Source of the DNA: Streptococcus sobrinus DSM 20742 = ATCC 33478
Lineage (GTDB): Bacteria > Bacillota > Bacilli > Lactobacillales > Streptococcaceae
NCBI RefSeq assembly: GCF_000686605.1
Contig: NZ_JMLC01000001.1
Location: 1-64,000, forward strand
Length of the DNA: 64,000 nucleotides
Direction: 5' to 3'
In this document: positions 44,566-54,143 of the stretch, piece after piece
Layout of the letters: every line of letters starts with the position of its first letter
Position numbering within the stretch: position 1 is the first letter of the stretch
Notes under the pieces: model-generated
What the model was told of the DNA's origin: nothing
Database searches by the model: none
What the model saw: only the letters and a program-made list of their open reading frames with translations
Position numbers and translations under genes: made by a program

Positions 44566-44742
44566 TTAACGGGCAATACGTCTGCGAGCCGCTTTTTTAC
44601 GATTTTCTTCAATGAAAGCTGCTTTCTTTTCTTCAGGCTCAATAATTGTCTTTTTTACAGCAAAGACAGCACCTGCGACTGTAGCGGCAGTTCCAACAAC
44701 ACCTGTAGCAAGACCACGGGCGAAAGCATGTTTTTTAGCCAT
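44566..44742 (-). CDS. DUF3042 family small protein
   Basis: A 58-aa protein: basic N-terminus MAKKHAFARG, a Gly/Ala-rich membrane helix (about residues 9-29: LATGVVGTAATVAGAVFAV), and a charged tail ending ENRKKAARRRIAR. This is the DUF3042 pattern, function unknown, common next to miaA in streptococci. AGGAG lies eight bases before ATG 44742; the ATG two codons earlier falls on the spacer. Confidence 0.85.
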   Translation of the reverse strand: MAKKHAFARGLATGVVGTAATVAGAVFAVKKTIIEPEEKKAAFIEENRKKAARRRIAR

Positions 44743-44812
44743 AATCATTTCTCCTTTTTTCTTATGTTATAATATATACTAGCTAAAATTTAGATTTATT
44801 TCAAGGAAAAAG

Positions 44813-45700
44813 ATGAAAACAAAAGTAATCGTTGTGGCTGGTCCGACAGCTGTAGGTAAGACTGCATTAGGTATTAAACTAGCCCAAAAATTTGATGGAG
44901 AAATCATCAGCGGGGATAGCCAACAGGTCTATCGCAAGCTGGATATTGGGACAGCTAAAGCCAGCCCTGCCGAACAAGCTGCAGCCCACCATCATTTGAT
45001 TGATGTGCGGGAGGTTTGCCAGACCTACTCGGTCTATGATTTTGTTCAAGAAGCGAAAGTTGCTATTGCCGATATTGTTAGCAGAGGCAAGCTCCCTATC
45101 ATTGTTGGGGGGACAGGGCTCTATTTACAAAGCTTATTGGAAGGTTACCATTTAGGCGGTCAAGTAGATCAGGAAGCTGTGTTAGCCTATCGAAAGGAAT
45201 TAGAGGCTCTGTCTGATGCTGACTTGCAGGCCAGAGCACAAGACTTGACTCAGGAGTTTGACCAGCCCAATCGCAGACGGATTATCAGAGCTCTGGAGTT
45301 AGCAAAATTTGGTAAAAATCTGATCAACCAAGAATCCGACTACCAACCCTTGCTTATCGGTCTCAACGATGGGCGCTCTCGCTTATATGACCGAATCAAC
45401 AAGAGAGTTGATAGGATGTTGAATCAGGACTTGCTAGAGGAAGCTCGTTGGCTTTATGAACATTATCCAGAGAGCCAGGCGGCCAGGGCTATCGGTTACA
45501 AGGAACTTTTTCCCTATTTCAGAGGAGAAGAGGACTTGAAAACGGTTAGTGAAAAACTCAAGCAGAACACTCGACGTTTTGCCAAACGTCAGTTAACCTG
45601 GTTTAGAAATCGTATGGCTGTCGACTTTTATGAGGTTTCTGAACCCGATTTTGAACAGACCATTGAGCGTGCTGTAGAAGAATTCTTAAAGGAGGACTGA
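44813..45700 (+). CDS. miaA: tRNA dimethylallyltransferase MiaA
   Basis: MiaA attaches an isopentenyl group to A37 of tRNAs reading UNN codons. The 295-aa protein has the P-loop GPTAVGKT (about 10-17), the catalytic/tRNA loop [16 protein letters not shown] (about 35-50), [15 protein letters not shown] (about 102), [11 protein letters not shown] (about 158) and RQLTWFRNR near the end. AAGGAAAAAG precedes the ATG. hflX, its usual follower in many streptococci, is not next to it; tex follows after 160 bases. Confidence 0.96.
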   Translation: MKTKVIVVAGPTAVGKTALGIKLAQKFDGEIISGDSQQVYRKLDIGTAKASPAEQAAAHHHLIDVREVCQTYSVYDFVQEAKVAIADIVSRGKLPIIVGGTGLYLQSLLEGYHLGGQVDQEAVLAYRKELEALSDADLQARAQDLTQEFDQPNRRRIIRALELAKFGKNLINQESDYQPLLIGLNDGRSRLYDRINKRVDRMLNQDLLEEARWLYEHYPESQAARAIGYKELFPYFRGEEDLKTVSEKLKQNTRRFAKRQLTWFRNRMAVDFYEVSEPDFEQTIERAVEEFLKED

Positions 45701-45842
45701 GTCGGAGAGGCTGGGTCCTTTTCTTTGCGGTGAGGGCTTCTATAGGTTTTTATGCGAAATTACTATTAATTAGCGCTAATAATTATTAATTTTGCCTTCT
45801 TTTTAGCGGAAATCCAGTCCTGCCGGCTTATTTTTTGCTTTA

Positions 45843-45851
45843 TGGTATAAT
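45843..45851 (+). promoter_or_regulatory. Extended -10 promoter of tex, at near-leaderless distance
   Basis: TGGTATAAT at 45843-45851 is nine bases from ATG 45861, leaving an expected leader of about three bases and no Shine-Dalgarno. Confidence 0.6.
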
Positions 45852-45860
45852 AGTAATGTT

Positions 45861-47993
45861 ATGGAAATTTCAACTATAAAAGTAATTGCCCAAGAACTTG
45901 GGATTAAGGATTCGCAAATCCAAGCTGTTTTGGATTTAACTGCTCAGGGGAATACTATCCCTTTTATTGCTCGCTATCGTAAAGAGAAGATAGGCAATCT
46001 GGATGAGGTGGTCATCAAGGCTATTATTGATAAGGATAAGTCGCTGACAGCTTTGGCTGAACGCAAAGAGACAGTCCTGGCCAAGATTGAAGAGCAAGGG
46101 AAGTTGACTCCCGAGCTTAAGCAAGCTATCCAAGCTGCTGGTAAATTAGCTGAGGTAGAAGAGCTCTACCTACCCTACAAGGAAAAGCGTCGGACCAAGG
46201 CTACCCTTGCTCGGGAGGCTGGCTTAGCTGATTTGACACGGCTGATTTTGCAAAATGTTTCGGATTTAGAAGCTCAGGCTGCTAACTTTGTTAGTGAAGG
46301 TTTTCCAACAGCCGATAAGGCTCTAGCTGGTGCCCTTGATATTTTAATTGAGGTGCTGTCAGAAGATAATCGACTGCGCTCTTGGACCTATAATGAAATT
46401 TGGAACTACAGCCTGCTGGTTTCCAGCCTCAAGGATGCCAGTCTGGATGATAAGCAGGTCTTCCAAATCTACTACGATTTTTCGGAAAAAATCAAAGATT
46501 TTCAGGGCTATCGAGTTTTAGCCCTCAATCGTGGGGAAAAGCTGGGCGCACTCAAGGTGGGCTTTGAGCATCATATGGACAAGATTATTCGTTTCTATGA
46601 GGCTCGTTTTAAGACCAGAAATTCCTATATTGATGAGGCTATTGCTAAGGCAGCCAAAACCAAAATTATTCCAGCTATGGAGCGACGGATTCGCAGTGAG
46701 TTGACTGAGACAGCGGAAGATGGTGCTATTTCCCTCTTCTCTGAAAATCTTCGTCACCTGCTTTTGGTCTCACCCCTTAAGGGTAAGGTTGTCCTGGGCT
46801 TTGACCCGGCCTTTAGGACGGGAGCCAAATTAGCGGTGGTTGATCCAACCGGTAAGCTCTTGGCGACTCATGTTATCTACCCTGTGGCTCCTGCCAGCCA
46901 AGCCAAGATTGCCAAGAGCAAGGAAGAGTTGGCAGAGTTACTTCAGACCTATCAGGTGGAAATTATTGCTATCGGTAATGGGACAGCCAGCCGAGAGAGT
47001 GAAGCCTTTGTCGCAGAGGTACTTAAGGATTTTCCAGCAGTTTCCTATGTCATTGTCAATGAGAGCGGGGCTTCGGTCTATTCCGCTTCCCAATTGGCTC
47101 GGCAAGAGTTTCCCGATTTGACGGTTGAAAAACGCTCGGCCATCTCTATTGCCCGACGCCTGCAAGACCCTCTAGCAGAATTGGTTAAGATTGATCCCAA
47201 ATCAATCGGTGTTGGTCAGTACCAGCACGATGTTAGTCAGAAGAAGCTGACGGAAAATCTGGACTTCGTTGTTGAGACGGTCGTTAACCAGGTTGGTGTT
47301 AATGTCAATACAGCCAGCCCAGCCCTCCTTTCCCATGTGGCCGGCCTCAACAAGACCATTTCTGACAATATCGTCAAATTCCGTGAGGAAAAAGGTCGTC
47401 TGACCTCTCGGGCCCAAATTAAGGAGGTTCCCCGTCTGGGGGACAAGGCCTTTGAGCAGGCTGCTGGCTTCTTGCGGATTCCTAACGGAGACAATATCCT
47501 TGATAATACAGGGGTCCACCCTGAGTCCTATCCGACTGTCCAAGAGCTCTTTAGTCGCTTGGAAATCAGCGATTTAGACCAGACCGCCAAGGAAAAATTG
47601 GCTAGCCTTGATGCCAGTCAAATGGCTTCTGACTTGAAAATTGGTCAAGAGACCCTTAAGGACATTATTGCTGACCTGCTTAAGCCAGGTCGTGACCTGC
47701 GAGATGATTTTGAGTCACCTAGTCTTCGCCAAGATATTTTGGAACTCAAGGACTTACAAATTGGTCAAAAATTGGAAGGAACTGTCCGCAATGTGGTTGA
47801 CTTTGGTGCCTTTGTTGATGTCGGTGTTCACGAGGACGGACTCATTCATATCTCAGAGATGTCCAAGAACTTTGTCAAACACCCGAGTCAGGTAGTTTCC
47901 GTTGGGGACATCGTGACGGTATGGGTTTCCAAGGTTGACCTAAACCGAGAAAAACTCAATCTATCTCTGGTGGCTCCAAGTGAATCTAACTGA
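45861..47993 (+). CDS. tex: RNA-binding transcription accessory protein Tex
   Basis: Tex is a conserved nucleic-acid-binding protein related to eukaryotic Spt6. The 710-aa protein has the helical N-terminal domain (about 1-190, [19 protein letters not shown] signature near 30), a YqgF-like RNase H fold (about 310-440, [19 protein letters not shown]), helix-hairpin-helix repeats (about 475-555, [16 protein letters not shown]) and a C-terminal S1 domain (about 632-700, [18 protein letters not shown]). No ribosome site lies before the ATG. The sprT-like gene begins inside its last codons. Confidence 0.96.
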   Translation: MEISTIKVIAQELGIKDSQIQAVLDLTAQGNTIPFIARYRKEKIGNLDEVVIKAIIDKDKSLTALAERKETVLAKIEEQGKLTPELKQAIQAAGKLAEVEELYLPYKEKRRTKATLAREAGLADLTRLILQNVSDLEAQAANFVSEGFPTADKALAGALDILIEVLSEDNRLRSWTYNEIWNYSLLVSSLKDASLDDKQVFQIYYDFSEKIKDFQGYRVLALNRGEKLGALKVGFEHHMDKIIRFYEARFKTRNSYIDEAIAKAAKTKIIPAMERRIRSELTETAEDGAISLFSENLRHLLLVSPLKGKVVLGFDPAFRTGAKLAVVDPTGKLLATHVIYPVAPASQAKIAKSKEELAELLQTYQVEIIAIGNGTASRESEAFVAEVLKDFPAVSYVIVNESGASVYSASQLARQEFPDLTVEKRSAISIARRLQDPLAELVKIDPKSIGVGQYQHDVSQKKLTENLDFVVETVVNQVGVNVNTASPALLSHVAGLNKTISDNIVKFREEKGRLTSRAQIKEVPRLGDKAFEQAAGFLRIPNGDNILDNTGVHPESYPTVQELFSRLEISDLDQTAKEKLASLDASQMASDLKIGQETLKDIIADLLKPGRDLRDDFESPSLRQDILELKDLQIGQKLEGTVRNVVDFGAFVDVGVHEDGLIHISEMSKNFVKHPSQVVSVGDIVTVWVSKVDLNREKLNLSLVAPSESN

Positions 47994-48423
47994 TTATGTC
48001 AGACAAGTCTCACTAGAAGATTTTGGACTAGTTTTCAAGCATGAGGCCTTTTGGAATCAGCGACTGCGGACGACAGGTGGCCGTTTCTTTCCCAAAGATG
48101 GGCACTTAGACTTTAACCCCAAAATGTATGAGGCTGTAGACGAGTTGACCTTTAGAAAAATCGTTCGCCACGAACTCTGTCATTATCACCTCTATGATGC
48201 AGGCAAGGGCTATAAGCATGGAGATGCAGACTTCAAGCGACTGTTAGCAAGGGTGGATGGCCTGCGCTATGCCCCCAAACTTAAGGAACAAGCCCCTCGC
48301 TACTACTATCAGTGCCAGTCTTGCGGTCAGATCTATCCCAGAAAACGACGGATGAACACTAGTAAGTTTCGCTGTGGCAAGTGTCGAGAGAAATTGGTAT
48401 TGTTGGAGGAGAGAGAATTTTAG
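47980..48423 (+). CDS. sprT: SprT-like zinc metalloprotease family protein
   Basis: A 147-aa SprT-family protein. It has the HExxH zinc motif in [13 protein letters not shown] (about residues 65-77) with a further His at YKHGDADFK, then a C-terminal four-Cys zinc ribbon ([17 protein letters not shown], about 111-137). The start is GTG 47980, 14 bases inside tex. Bacterial SprT proteins lack a clear substrate; eukaryotic Spartan cleaves DNA-protein crosslinks. The tex-sprT overlap is conserved in streptococci, suggesting coupled translation. Confidence 0.88.
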   Translation: MNLTDYVRQVSLEDFGLVFKHEAFWNQRLRTTGGRFFPKDGHLDFNPKMYEAVDELTFRKIVRHELCHYHLYDAGKGYKHGDADFKRLLARVDGLRYAPKLKEQAPRYYYQCQSCGQIYPRKRRMNTSKFRCGKCREKLVLLEEREF

Positions 48424-48445
48424 CACTTGTCAAACTCTATCTCTT

Positions 48446-48475
48446 AAATCAGTCCTAGGGCTGATTTTATTTTGG
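48446..48475 (+). terminator. Terminator of tex-sprT
   Basis: AAATCAG and CTGATTT pair around TCCTAGGG and run into TATTTT. Confidence 0.7.
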
Positions 48476-48569
48476 GCTGGCTCCTGTATAATAGATATGT
48501 AAGATGAGAGATGCTCTGAAATAGAACAGGAATTTCAGTCATCCAGTCTTAGGAAGTGAGGAAACCAAG

Positions 48570-48836
48570 ATGAGTGTTTTGTATAAGAAAAGACAGGGTC
48601 GATTTTTGGCTGGGGTTCTAGCTGGACTGGCTGATAAGTTCGGTTGGGATCTTACATTAGCTCGCATTCTTTATGGTATTTTTACTTACTTTTCATTTGG
48701 TTTTGGTGTCTTTCTCTACGTCCTCTTAGCTGTCTTGCTTCCCTACAAGGAAGATGAAGAACGTGATAAATACGGCACTGGGTCACGTCGTCGCAAGGAT
48801 GCTGAAGTCATTGATGATGACAAGTGGTTCTGGTGA
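48570..48836 (+). CDS. PspC domain protein
   Basis: An 88-aa protein with a PspC domain: basic start MSVLYKKRQGRFLAGVLAGL (with the AGV.AGLADKFGWDLTLARI signature), one membrane helix at about residues 33-57 (YGIFTYFSFGFGVFLYVLLAVLLP), and a charged cytoplasmic tail DEERDKYGTGSRRRKD. PspC proteins sense membrane stress in other bacteria. GAGGAAACCAAG precedes the ATG. It sits just upstream of hprK but is separated by a terminator and promoter. Confidence 0.88.
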   Translation: MSVLYKKRQGRFLAGVLAGLADKFGWDLTLARILYGIFTYFSFGFGVFLYVLLAVLLPYKEDEERDKYGTGSRRRKDAEVIDDDKWFW

Positions 48837-48847
48837 ATCTCATTTTT

Positions 48848-48877
48848 GCCTTGGCATGCTTAAGCTAGGGCTTTTTT
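48848..48877 (+). terminator. Terminator between pspC-type gene and hprK
   Basis: GCCTTGGC and GCTAGGGC pair with wobbles and are followed by six T residues. The hprK promoter begins immediately after. Confidence 0.7.
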
Positions 48878-48878
48878 G

Positions 48879-48887
48879 TGGTATAAT
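48879..48887 (+). promoter_or_regulatory. Extended -10 promoter of hprK
   Basis: TGGTATAAT at 48879-48887 lies about 30 bases before ATG 48918. Confidence 0.65.
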
Positions 48888-48917
48888 GTTAGCATCAAAT
48901 AGAAACGAGAAAGACTT

Positions 48918-49847
48918 ATGGCAGTTACTGTTGATATGCTGGCTAAGAAGATAAAATTAGAGCCAGTTTATACCAGGCCAGAGCTTTTGGACAAGGAAAT
49001 CACGACTTCTGATATTTCCCGTCCAGGGCTGGAGTTGGCTGGTTACTTTGACTATTATTCGCCTGAGCGGGTGCAATTGATGGGGATGAAGGAGTGGTCC
49101 TATATGATGACCATGACTCCCCACAACCGTTACTCAGTGCTCAAGGCCATGTTCAAGTCGGAAACGCCGGCCTTGATTGTAGCGCGGGACTTGGAAATCC
49201 CTGAGGAAATGATTCGGGCGGCCAAAGAAGGCGATACTCCAATCTTTCAGGCCCACCAAGCAACCTCTAGTGTTTCTGGTGAAATCTCCTGGTACCTCAA
49301 TTCTTGTCTGGCTGAACGGACCAGTGTTCATGGTGTTTTAATTGACATTTACGGTATGGGCGTACTGATTCAGGGAGACTCTGGTATCGGTAAGAGTGAA
49401 ACAGGTCTGGAACTGGTCAAGCGGGGTCACCGTCTGGTTGCGGATGACCGCGTAGACATCTATGCTAAGGACGAAGAAACCCTCTGGGGAGAACCAGCTG
49501 AGATTCTGCGCCACCTGCTAGAAATTCGTGGGGTTGGTATTATTGATGTTATGAGCCTGTACGGAGCGAGCGCCGTTCGGAACTCCTCTCAGGTTCAATT
49601 GTCCATTTATCTGGAAAATTTTGGACAGGGCAAGGAATTTGACCGTCTGGGGAATGGCAATGAAGAAATCGAATTGCAAGGGGTTAAGATTCCTCGGATT
49701 CGGATTCCTGTTAAGACTGGTCGAAATGTTTCTGTTGTTATCGAAGCGGCGGCTATGAACCATCGGGCTAAGCAGATGGGCTTTGATGCGACCCAGACCT
49801 TTGAGGATCGTCTGACCAATCTGATTACAGAAAATGGAGCGAACTGA
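48918..49847 (+). CDS. hprK: HPr kinase/phosphorylase
   Basis: HprK phosphorylates and dephosphorylates Ser46 of HPr, controlling carbon catabolite repression. The 309-aa protein has the N-terminal domain (1-125) and a kinase domain with Walker [10 protein letters not shown] (about 153-161), the preceding His/Asp region [23 protein letters not shown] (about 177), the HprK signature [20 protein letters not shown] (about 202-221), and the C-terminal [20 protein letters not shown]. Its stop overlaps the lgt start (TGATG). Confidence 0.98.
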   Translation: MAVTVDMLAKKIKLEPVYTRPELLDKEITTSDISRPGLELAGYFDYYSPERVQLMGMKEWSYMMTMTPHNRYSVLKAMFKSETPALIVARDLEIPEEMIRAAKEGDTPIFQAHQATSSVSGEISWYLNSCLAERTSVHGVLIDIYGMGVLIQGDSGIGKSETGLELVKRGHRLVADDRVDIYAKDEETLWGEPAEILRHLLEIRGVGIIDVMSLYGASAVRNSSQVQLSIYLENFGQGKEFDRLGNGNEEIELQGVKIPRIRIPVKTGRNVSVVIEAAAMNHRAKQMGFDATQTFEDRLTNLITENGAN

Positions 49848-50635
49848 TGGCAGCTATTAATCCAATAGCCTTGCAATTGGGTCCCTTAGAGATTCACTGG
49901 TATGCCATCTGTATCGTGACAGGGATGGCTCTGGCCGTTTGGTTGGCCATGCGGGAAGCTCCTCGTAAGAGCATGACTTCAGATGATGTCATTGATTTTA
50001 TTTTAATTGCGTTTCCGGTCTCCATTTTAGGGGCACGTCTCTATTATGTTGCCTTTGAATGGGACTATTATCGTGACCATCTGAATGAACTCCTCGCAAC
50101 TTGGCATGGTGGTATCGCCATCTATGGTGCCCTCTTGGCTGGGGCCCTAGTCCTCCTGATTTTTTCTTACCGACGAAAAGTCAATGCCTATGATTTTTTG
50201 GATATCGCAGCACCAGGCGTGATGCTGGCCCAGAGTTTTGGCCGTTGGGGAAATTTTATCAATCAGGAAGCTTATGGTAAGGCGATCACTCATTTGGATT
50301 ATTTACCCAAATTTATTCGGAACCAGATGTATATTGAAGGCAGCTATCGAGTGCCGACTTTCTTGTATGAATCTTTCTGGAATCTCTTGGGCTTTGCCCT
50401 CATTATGAGTTTGCGACATCGTCCAGGTCTTCTGAAGCGAGGGGAAGTGGCCTGGTTTTACCTCGTCTGGTATGGTTGCGGTCGCTTTGTTATTGAAGGA
50501 ATGCGGACAGATAGCCTGATGCTGGCTGGCCTGCGGGTATCCCAATGCTTATCTATAATCTTAGTCATCTTAGGCATAGCCATGACCTATTACGGTCGCA
50601 CCAAGGGAAAGCAACCCTCTTATCAACAAAAATAG
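49847..50635 (+). CDS. lgt: Prolipoprotein diacylglyceryl transferase
   Basis: Lgt transfers diacylglycerol to the lipobox Cys of prelipoproteins in the membrane. The 262-aa protein has about seven helices and the Lgt signature [13 protein letters not shown] (about residues 128-140), with [13 protein letters not shown] (about 86, essential His) and a C-terminal [15 protein letters not shown]. It serves the several lipoproteins encoded in this window. ATG overlaps the hprK stop by one base, and DUF948 follows 23 bases later. Confidence 0.97.
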   Translation: MAAINPIALQLGPLEIHWYAICIVTGMALAVWLAMREAPRKSMTSDDVIDFILIAFPVSILGARLYYVAFEWDYYRDHLNELLATWHGGIAIYGALLAGALVLLIFSYRRKVNAYDFLDIAAPGVMLAQSFGRWGNFINQEAYGKAITHLDYLPKFIRNQMYIEGSYRVPTFLYESFWNLLGFALIMSLRHRPGLLKRGEVAWFYLVWYGCGRFVIEGMRTDSLMLAGLRVSQCLSIILVILGIAMTYYGRTKGKQPSYQQK

Positions 50636-50658
50636 AGTTAGAATAGTAGGAGTAAAAA

Positions 50659-51060
50659 ATGGTAGGATATGCAATGTTAATTATCGCCTTGGCTTTTGTT
50701 GCCTTGGTTGTCTATTTGGCCATCGTCTTGCACAAGGTGGCGGGAACAGTTGACGAAACCAAACGGTCCTTGGCAGTCTTGACGGCAGATGTGGATGTTA
50801 CTCTTCATCAGACCAACGATCTGATTGCCAAGGCCAATGTTTTGGTGGATGATATCAATGGCAAGGTAGCGACAATTGATCCACTCTTTGATGCAGTTGC
50901 AGATTTGTCCCTCAGTGTATCGGACCTTAATGATCAAGCGCGGATTCTAGGTAAGAAAGCTACAAGCGTCGGTTCTAGTGCTGCTAAGGCCGGAACGGCC
51001 GCAACGGCCTTACGTTTTGCCAGCAAGTTATTTAAGAGTAAAAAGAAAGAGGAAGCATAA
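50659..51060 (+). CDS. DUF948 family protein
   Basis: A 133-aa protein with one N-terminal membrane helix (about residues 4-26: AMLIIALAFVALVVYLAIVL), then a long amphipathic coiled-coil region (about 30-110, TVDETKRSLAVLTADVDVTL and later DDINGKVATIDPLF), and a basic tail FKSKKKEEA. This is the DUF948 architecture, of unknown function. The stop overlaps the next start by one base. The hprK-lgt-DUF948-YtxH order is common in streptococci. Confidence 0.88.
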   Translation: MVGYAMLIIALAFVALVVYLAIVLHKVAGTVDETKRSLAVLTADVDVTLHQTNDLIAKANVLVDDINGKVATIDPLFDAVADLSLSVSDLNDQARILGKKATSVGSSAAKAGTAATALRFASKLFKSKKKEEA

Positions 51061-51482
51061 TGGGAAAATTTTTAAAGACCTTAGTATCTAGTGCCGCCGT
51101 TGGAGCGGCAGTTGGCTATTTCTTAACTACCAAGAAGGGCCGAGAGCTCAAGGAAAAGGCAGTCGATTTTGCTAACGACTATAAGGAAAATCCTGAAGCA
51201 TACAATCAGGCTGCAAAAGAAAAGGCCAACCAATACAAGGATTTGGCTGTCCACACCTTCAATGATTATAAGGAAAAATTTGAGACTGGTGAATTGACTA
51301 AGGAAGACGTTCTTGATGTGGCCAAGGAAAAGGCCACGCAAGCCTCTGAATTTGCCAACGACCAGGTCCTAGCCTTCCGCGATAAGATTGCCAAGGCCAA
51401 GGCAGACTCGGCTGCAGAAACCAAGGCCGAGGTTGATGATATTGTCATTGATTATCCTGATACTGAAACGGCTGAAAATTAA
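51060..51482 (+). CDS. YtxH domain protein
   Basis: A 140-aa protein starting MGKFLKTLVSSAAVGAAVGY with a short Gly/Ala-rich membrane-associated helix (residues 5-25), the FLTTKKGRELKEKA signature of the YtxH family, and long charged helices with repeats of KEK-type heptads. Family members are general-stress-linked in Bacillus, but no activity is defined. It shares one base with the DUF948 stop and ends the hprK operon before a terminator. Confidence 0.85.
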   Translation: MGKFLKTLVSSAAVGAAVGYFLTTKKGRELKEKAVDFANDYKENPEAYNQAAKEKANQYKDLAVHTFNDYKEKFETGELTKEDVLDVAKEKATQASEFANDQVLAFRDKIAKAKADSAAETKAEVDDIVIDYPDTETAEN

Positions 51483-51490
51483 TGAAAGTT

Positions 51491-51525
51491 AAAGGGGGAG
51501 TAAGTTAGTGGCTCCGCCTTTTTTT
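51491..51525 (+). terminator. Terminator of the hprK operon
   Basis: AAGGGGGAG and CTCCGCCTT pair with one mismatch and are followed by seven T residues. Confidence 0.75.
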
Positions 51526-51680
51526 ACATAGTTTATCTTCAAATATAAATAAAATGAGAGAAGTATAAATATTTCGATTTTTATTGATTTAGTTAAAATT
51601 TCTGATCGCTAATGAAAAGGCTTTCATCTTATATTAAACTTAAATTGTTGGAATTATGTCAACTAAAGGAGGACAATTTG

Positions 51681-52493
51681 ATGAAAAAATCTATAAAAAT
51701 TGCCATTCTTATTTTCACTAGTCTCTTGTTTTTAGGAGCTTGTGATCATAAGCTTACAGATCAGAAAAAGAATAACCAGGACAATATGTCTACAAGCCAG
51801 CTGATAAAGAAGGCTAAGACAGCAAATAAGAAGGTAGAGACTGTTCATTTTGATATGAGTCTGACTATCAATTCTTTTGGAAAGAAAAAGAGTCAGAAAA
51901 TGAAGGCCAACCTTGACTATGGCGACCAGGCTGATGAAATTGAGAGAGCTAGCGGTGAAATTACGACCAGGCAAGATGGATTAAATAGTTACCAAGAGTT
52001 CATATTCCCTGAAACAGGTGCCTATTTCAGAAATGAAGAAAATGCTGCTTGGGGCTATAAAGATCTGAGCACTTACAATATTGATCCAGATTATTTTGAT
52101 TTTTTAGATATCGTTTACTCCATGAAAGATGATCTCAAAGTTAAGGTGGAGAGCGATGCTTATACCTTAGTTCTTAAAAGCCAAAATGTTGATTTGCTTT
52201 CACTCTTCAAGGAGGAATTAAACCTCTCTCTGACAGGTTACAGTCAGTCAAGTATGAAGAAAACCTTTGAAGTTAGCTTTGATAAGGATAATTTTCGCTT
52301 GAAGGCCTTCAAGCTTAAAATGATTAGCAAGTCACGAGGGAGCCGACTATCCTTTGAGGTCGATTCTAAGTACTCTAAATGGAATAAGATTAGTGAGTCC
52401 AAGTTTGATGCACCCGATGATATTAGTGAGACTAACAGTACCTCAACCACCAGCGACAGTAGTGATAGTCAAGAATTTTCTAATGTCAGCTAA
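51681..52493 (+). CDS. Lipoprotein, possibly DUF6612-like
   Basis: A 270-aa surface lipoprotein with lipobox LGAC (Cys near residue 21). It continues with STSQLIKKAKTANKKVETVHFDM (landmark, about residue 37), an alternating beta-rich body like LppX/LolA-type folds (DUF6612), and a Ser/Thr-rich tail SETNSTSTTSDSSDSQEF. It may bind a lipophilic ligand or act in surface stress; this is inference from fold resemblance. AAAGGAGGACAATTTG precedes ATG 51681; in-frame codons upstream to 51612 lack a site and contain no signal peptide. Confidence 0.72.
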   Translation: MKKSIKIAILIFTSLLFLGACDHKLTDQKKNNQDNMSTSQLIKKAKTANKKVETVHFDMSLTINSFGKKKSQKMKANLDYGDQADEIERASGEITTRQDGLNSYQEFIFPETGAYFRNEENAAWGYKDLSTYNIDPDYFDFLDIVYSMKDDLKVKVESDAYTLVLKSQNVDLLSLFKEELNLSLTGYSQSSMKKTFEVSFDKDNFRLKAFKLKMISKSRGSRLSFEVDSKYSKWNKISESKFDAPDDISETNSTSTTSDSSDSQEFSNVS

Positions 52494-52623
52494 ATGTGAA
52501 GTGATTTTGAACTTGCTAGGAATTAGGAGTTGATTTTTTCTATCAGTCGGATGACTACTTGGTAATTTTGAATGATTTTGTTTCAGGGCGAAAATATGGG
52601 CTTGGAGTAAGGTTTGAGAACAC

Positions 52624-52661
52624 AAAAATAGAGGTTCACGAAAAAATGAACCTCTATTTTT
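52624..52661 (+). terminator. Bidirectional terminator between lipoprotein and DUF3270 genes
   Basis: AAAAATAGAGGTTCA and TGAACCTCTATTTTT form a perfect 15-bp stem around CGAAAAA, suiting the two convergent genes. Confidence 0.9.
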
Positions 52662-52703
52662 AGGTTTGGCTACTTCTCTTGTTAGCCCGGTTGAGACACT
52701 GAA

Positions 52704-53003
52704 TTATTTTTTCTTCATCGAAAGGACGAAGGTTGAAATGGTTGATGTAATAGCGATTCCTAGCAGGACTGCCAGGCTGAAGGCTATTAGGGTCCCCAAT
52801 CCCATGGTTAGAAAAAGGAAGGTCAAAAGGACGGAAGAGATGCAGAAGAGTGCGATACGTGCGAAAAATAGAAGTTCTCGCAATTTAGCACTCTGATTAT
52901 CGACTTGGTAAAATTCTTGATATTTGGGTTGATTTTGATTGGTTTGATTTTGTGATTCCTGATTATTATAATAATCGAAATCATCTTGGCGTTGGGCTGC
53001 CAT
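52704..53003 (-). CDS. DUF3270 family membrane protein
   Basis: A 99-aa protein. The N-terminal 35 residues are Gln/Asn-rich (MAAQRQDDFDYYNNQESQNQ and so on) and probably disordered. Two membrane helices follow at about 43-65 and 68-92, ending in MKKK. Size, topology and position opposite the U32 peptidase gene match streptococcal DUF3270, function unknown. AGGAGAACACT precedes ATG 53003. Confidence 0.75.
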   Translation of the reverse strand: MAAQRQDDFDYYNNQESQNQTNQNQPKYQEFYQVDNQSAKLRELLFFARIALFCISSVLLTFLFLTMGLGTLIAFSLAVLLGIAITSTISTFVLSMKKK

Positions 53004-53189
53004 AGTGTTCTCCTTTCCACTGGAGTAGTGGGGTAAACTTTGTTACTTAGGTAACATTCTATCATAAATTATTAAAATTGTCATAGGAATTTAGTAAAAA
53101 GGATTTTGATTAAGTTTGTTTTAACAGGGAAAAATGAGAATCTTAGTATGGTTTCCTTAAATAGTCTCAGTTTTTCATTAAAAATTTGA

Positions 53190-53195
53190 TATAAT
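53190..53195 (+). promoter_or_regulatory. -10 box of the U32 peptidase gene, at near-leaderless distance
   Basis: TATAAT at 53190-53195 is nine bases before ATG 53205, with no Shine-Dalgarno between. The arrangement AATAATGTTATGG is almost the same as at tex. Confidence 0.6.
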
Positions 53196-53204
53196 AATAA
53201 TGTT

Positions 53205-54134
53205 ATGGATAAAATTATTATTACTGCAACGGCAGAAAGTATAGAGCAGGTTCAAGACCTATTAAAAATAGGAGTTGATCGGATTTATGTGGGCGATAAG
53301 GCCTTTGGTCTCCGTCTACCTAAGACATTTTCAGATAAGGATTTAAAGAAGATTGCCCAGCTGGTTCATGAAGCGGGCAAGGAATTAACAGTAGCTGTAA
53401 ATGCCCTCATGCACCAAGGGATGATGGATGCTCTACCTGAATATCTTGATTTCTTAGAAGACATCGGGGCTGATTATATCACGGTTGGTGATGCTGGAGT
53501 TATCTATATCTGCCAACGCGACAAGCGTCCATTCAAGCTGATTTATGATGCCTCGGTTATGGTGACCTCCAGTCGTCAGGTCAATTTCTGGGGTAAGACG
53601 GCAGGTGTTTCGGAGGCTGTCCTCGCCAGAGAAATTCCTTCGGCAGAACTATTCAAGATGTCGGAGAACCTTGAAATTCCTGCAGAAATCTTGGTCTATG
53701 GAGCTAGTGTCATTCACCACTCCAAGCGCCCCCTCCTGCAAAACTATTATAATTTCACCCATATTGATGATGAAAAGACGCGACAAAGGGACCTCTTCCT
53801 GGCCGAGCCCAGCGATAAGGATTCCCACTATTCCATCTATGAGGATAACCACGGAACCCATATCTTTGCCAATAATGATATTGATTTGATGACCAAGCTG
53901 TCTGAACTGGTTGAGCACGGTTATACTCATTGGAAGCTGGACGGTATCTATTGTCCAGGCGGTAATTTTACTAAGATTGTTGAAAAATTCATCAAGGCAA
54001 GGGAACTGATTGAGGCTGGCCAGTGGACCAACGACCGGGCTTTCCTCTTTGATGAAGAAATCCGCAAGTTGCATCCTGTCAATCGGGATTTGGATACTGG
54101 TTTCTATGACTTTGACCCAGACTTAGTTAAATAG
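53205..54134 (+). CDS. Peptidase U32 family protein (TrhP-like)
   Basis: A 309-aa U32-family protein. In Bacillus, U32 proteins YrrN and YrrO (TrhP1/TrhP2) are needed for tRNA U34 hydroxylation; other members were named collagenases. Visible are the TIM-barrel start IITATAESIEQVQDLLKIGVD (landmark cited in part), NALMHQGMMDALPEYLDF near residue 66, and GDAGVIYICQRDKRP near 98. Most streptococci have two neighbouring U32 genes; here only one is present and plsC follows 9 bases later. Function is inferred from family. Confidence 0.85.
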   Translation: MDKIIITATAESIEQVQDLLKIGVDRIYVGDKAFGLRLPKTFSDKDLKKIAQLVHEAGKELTVAVNALMHQGMMDALPEYLDFLEDIGADYITVGDAGVIYICQRDKRPFKLIYDASVMVTSSRQVNFWGKTAGVSEAVLAREIPSAELFKMSENLEIPAEILVYGASVIHHSKRPLLQNYYNFTHIDDEKTRQRDLFLAEPSDKDSHYSIYEDNHGTHIFANNDIDLMTKLSELVEHGYTHWKLDGIYCPGGNFTKIVEKFIKARELIEAGQWTNDRAFLFDEEIRKLHPVNRDLDTGFYDFDPDLVK

Positions 54135-54143
54135 GAGGTTGAT

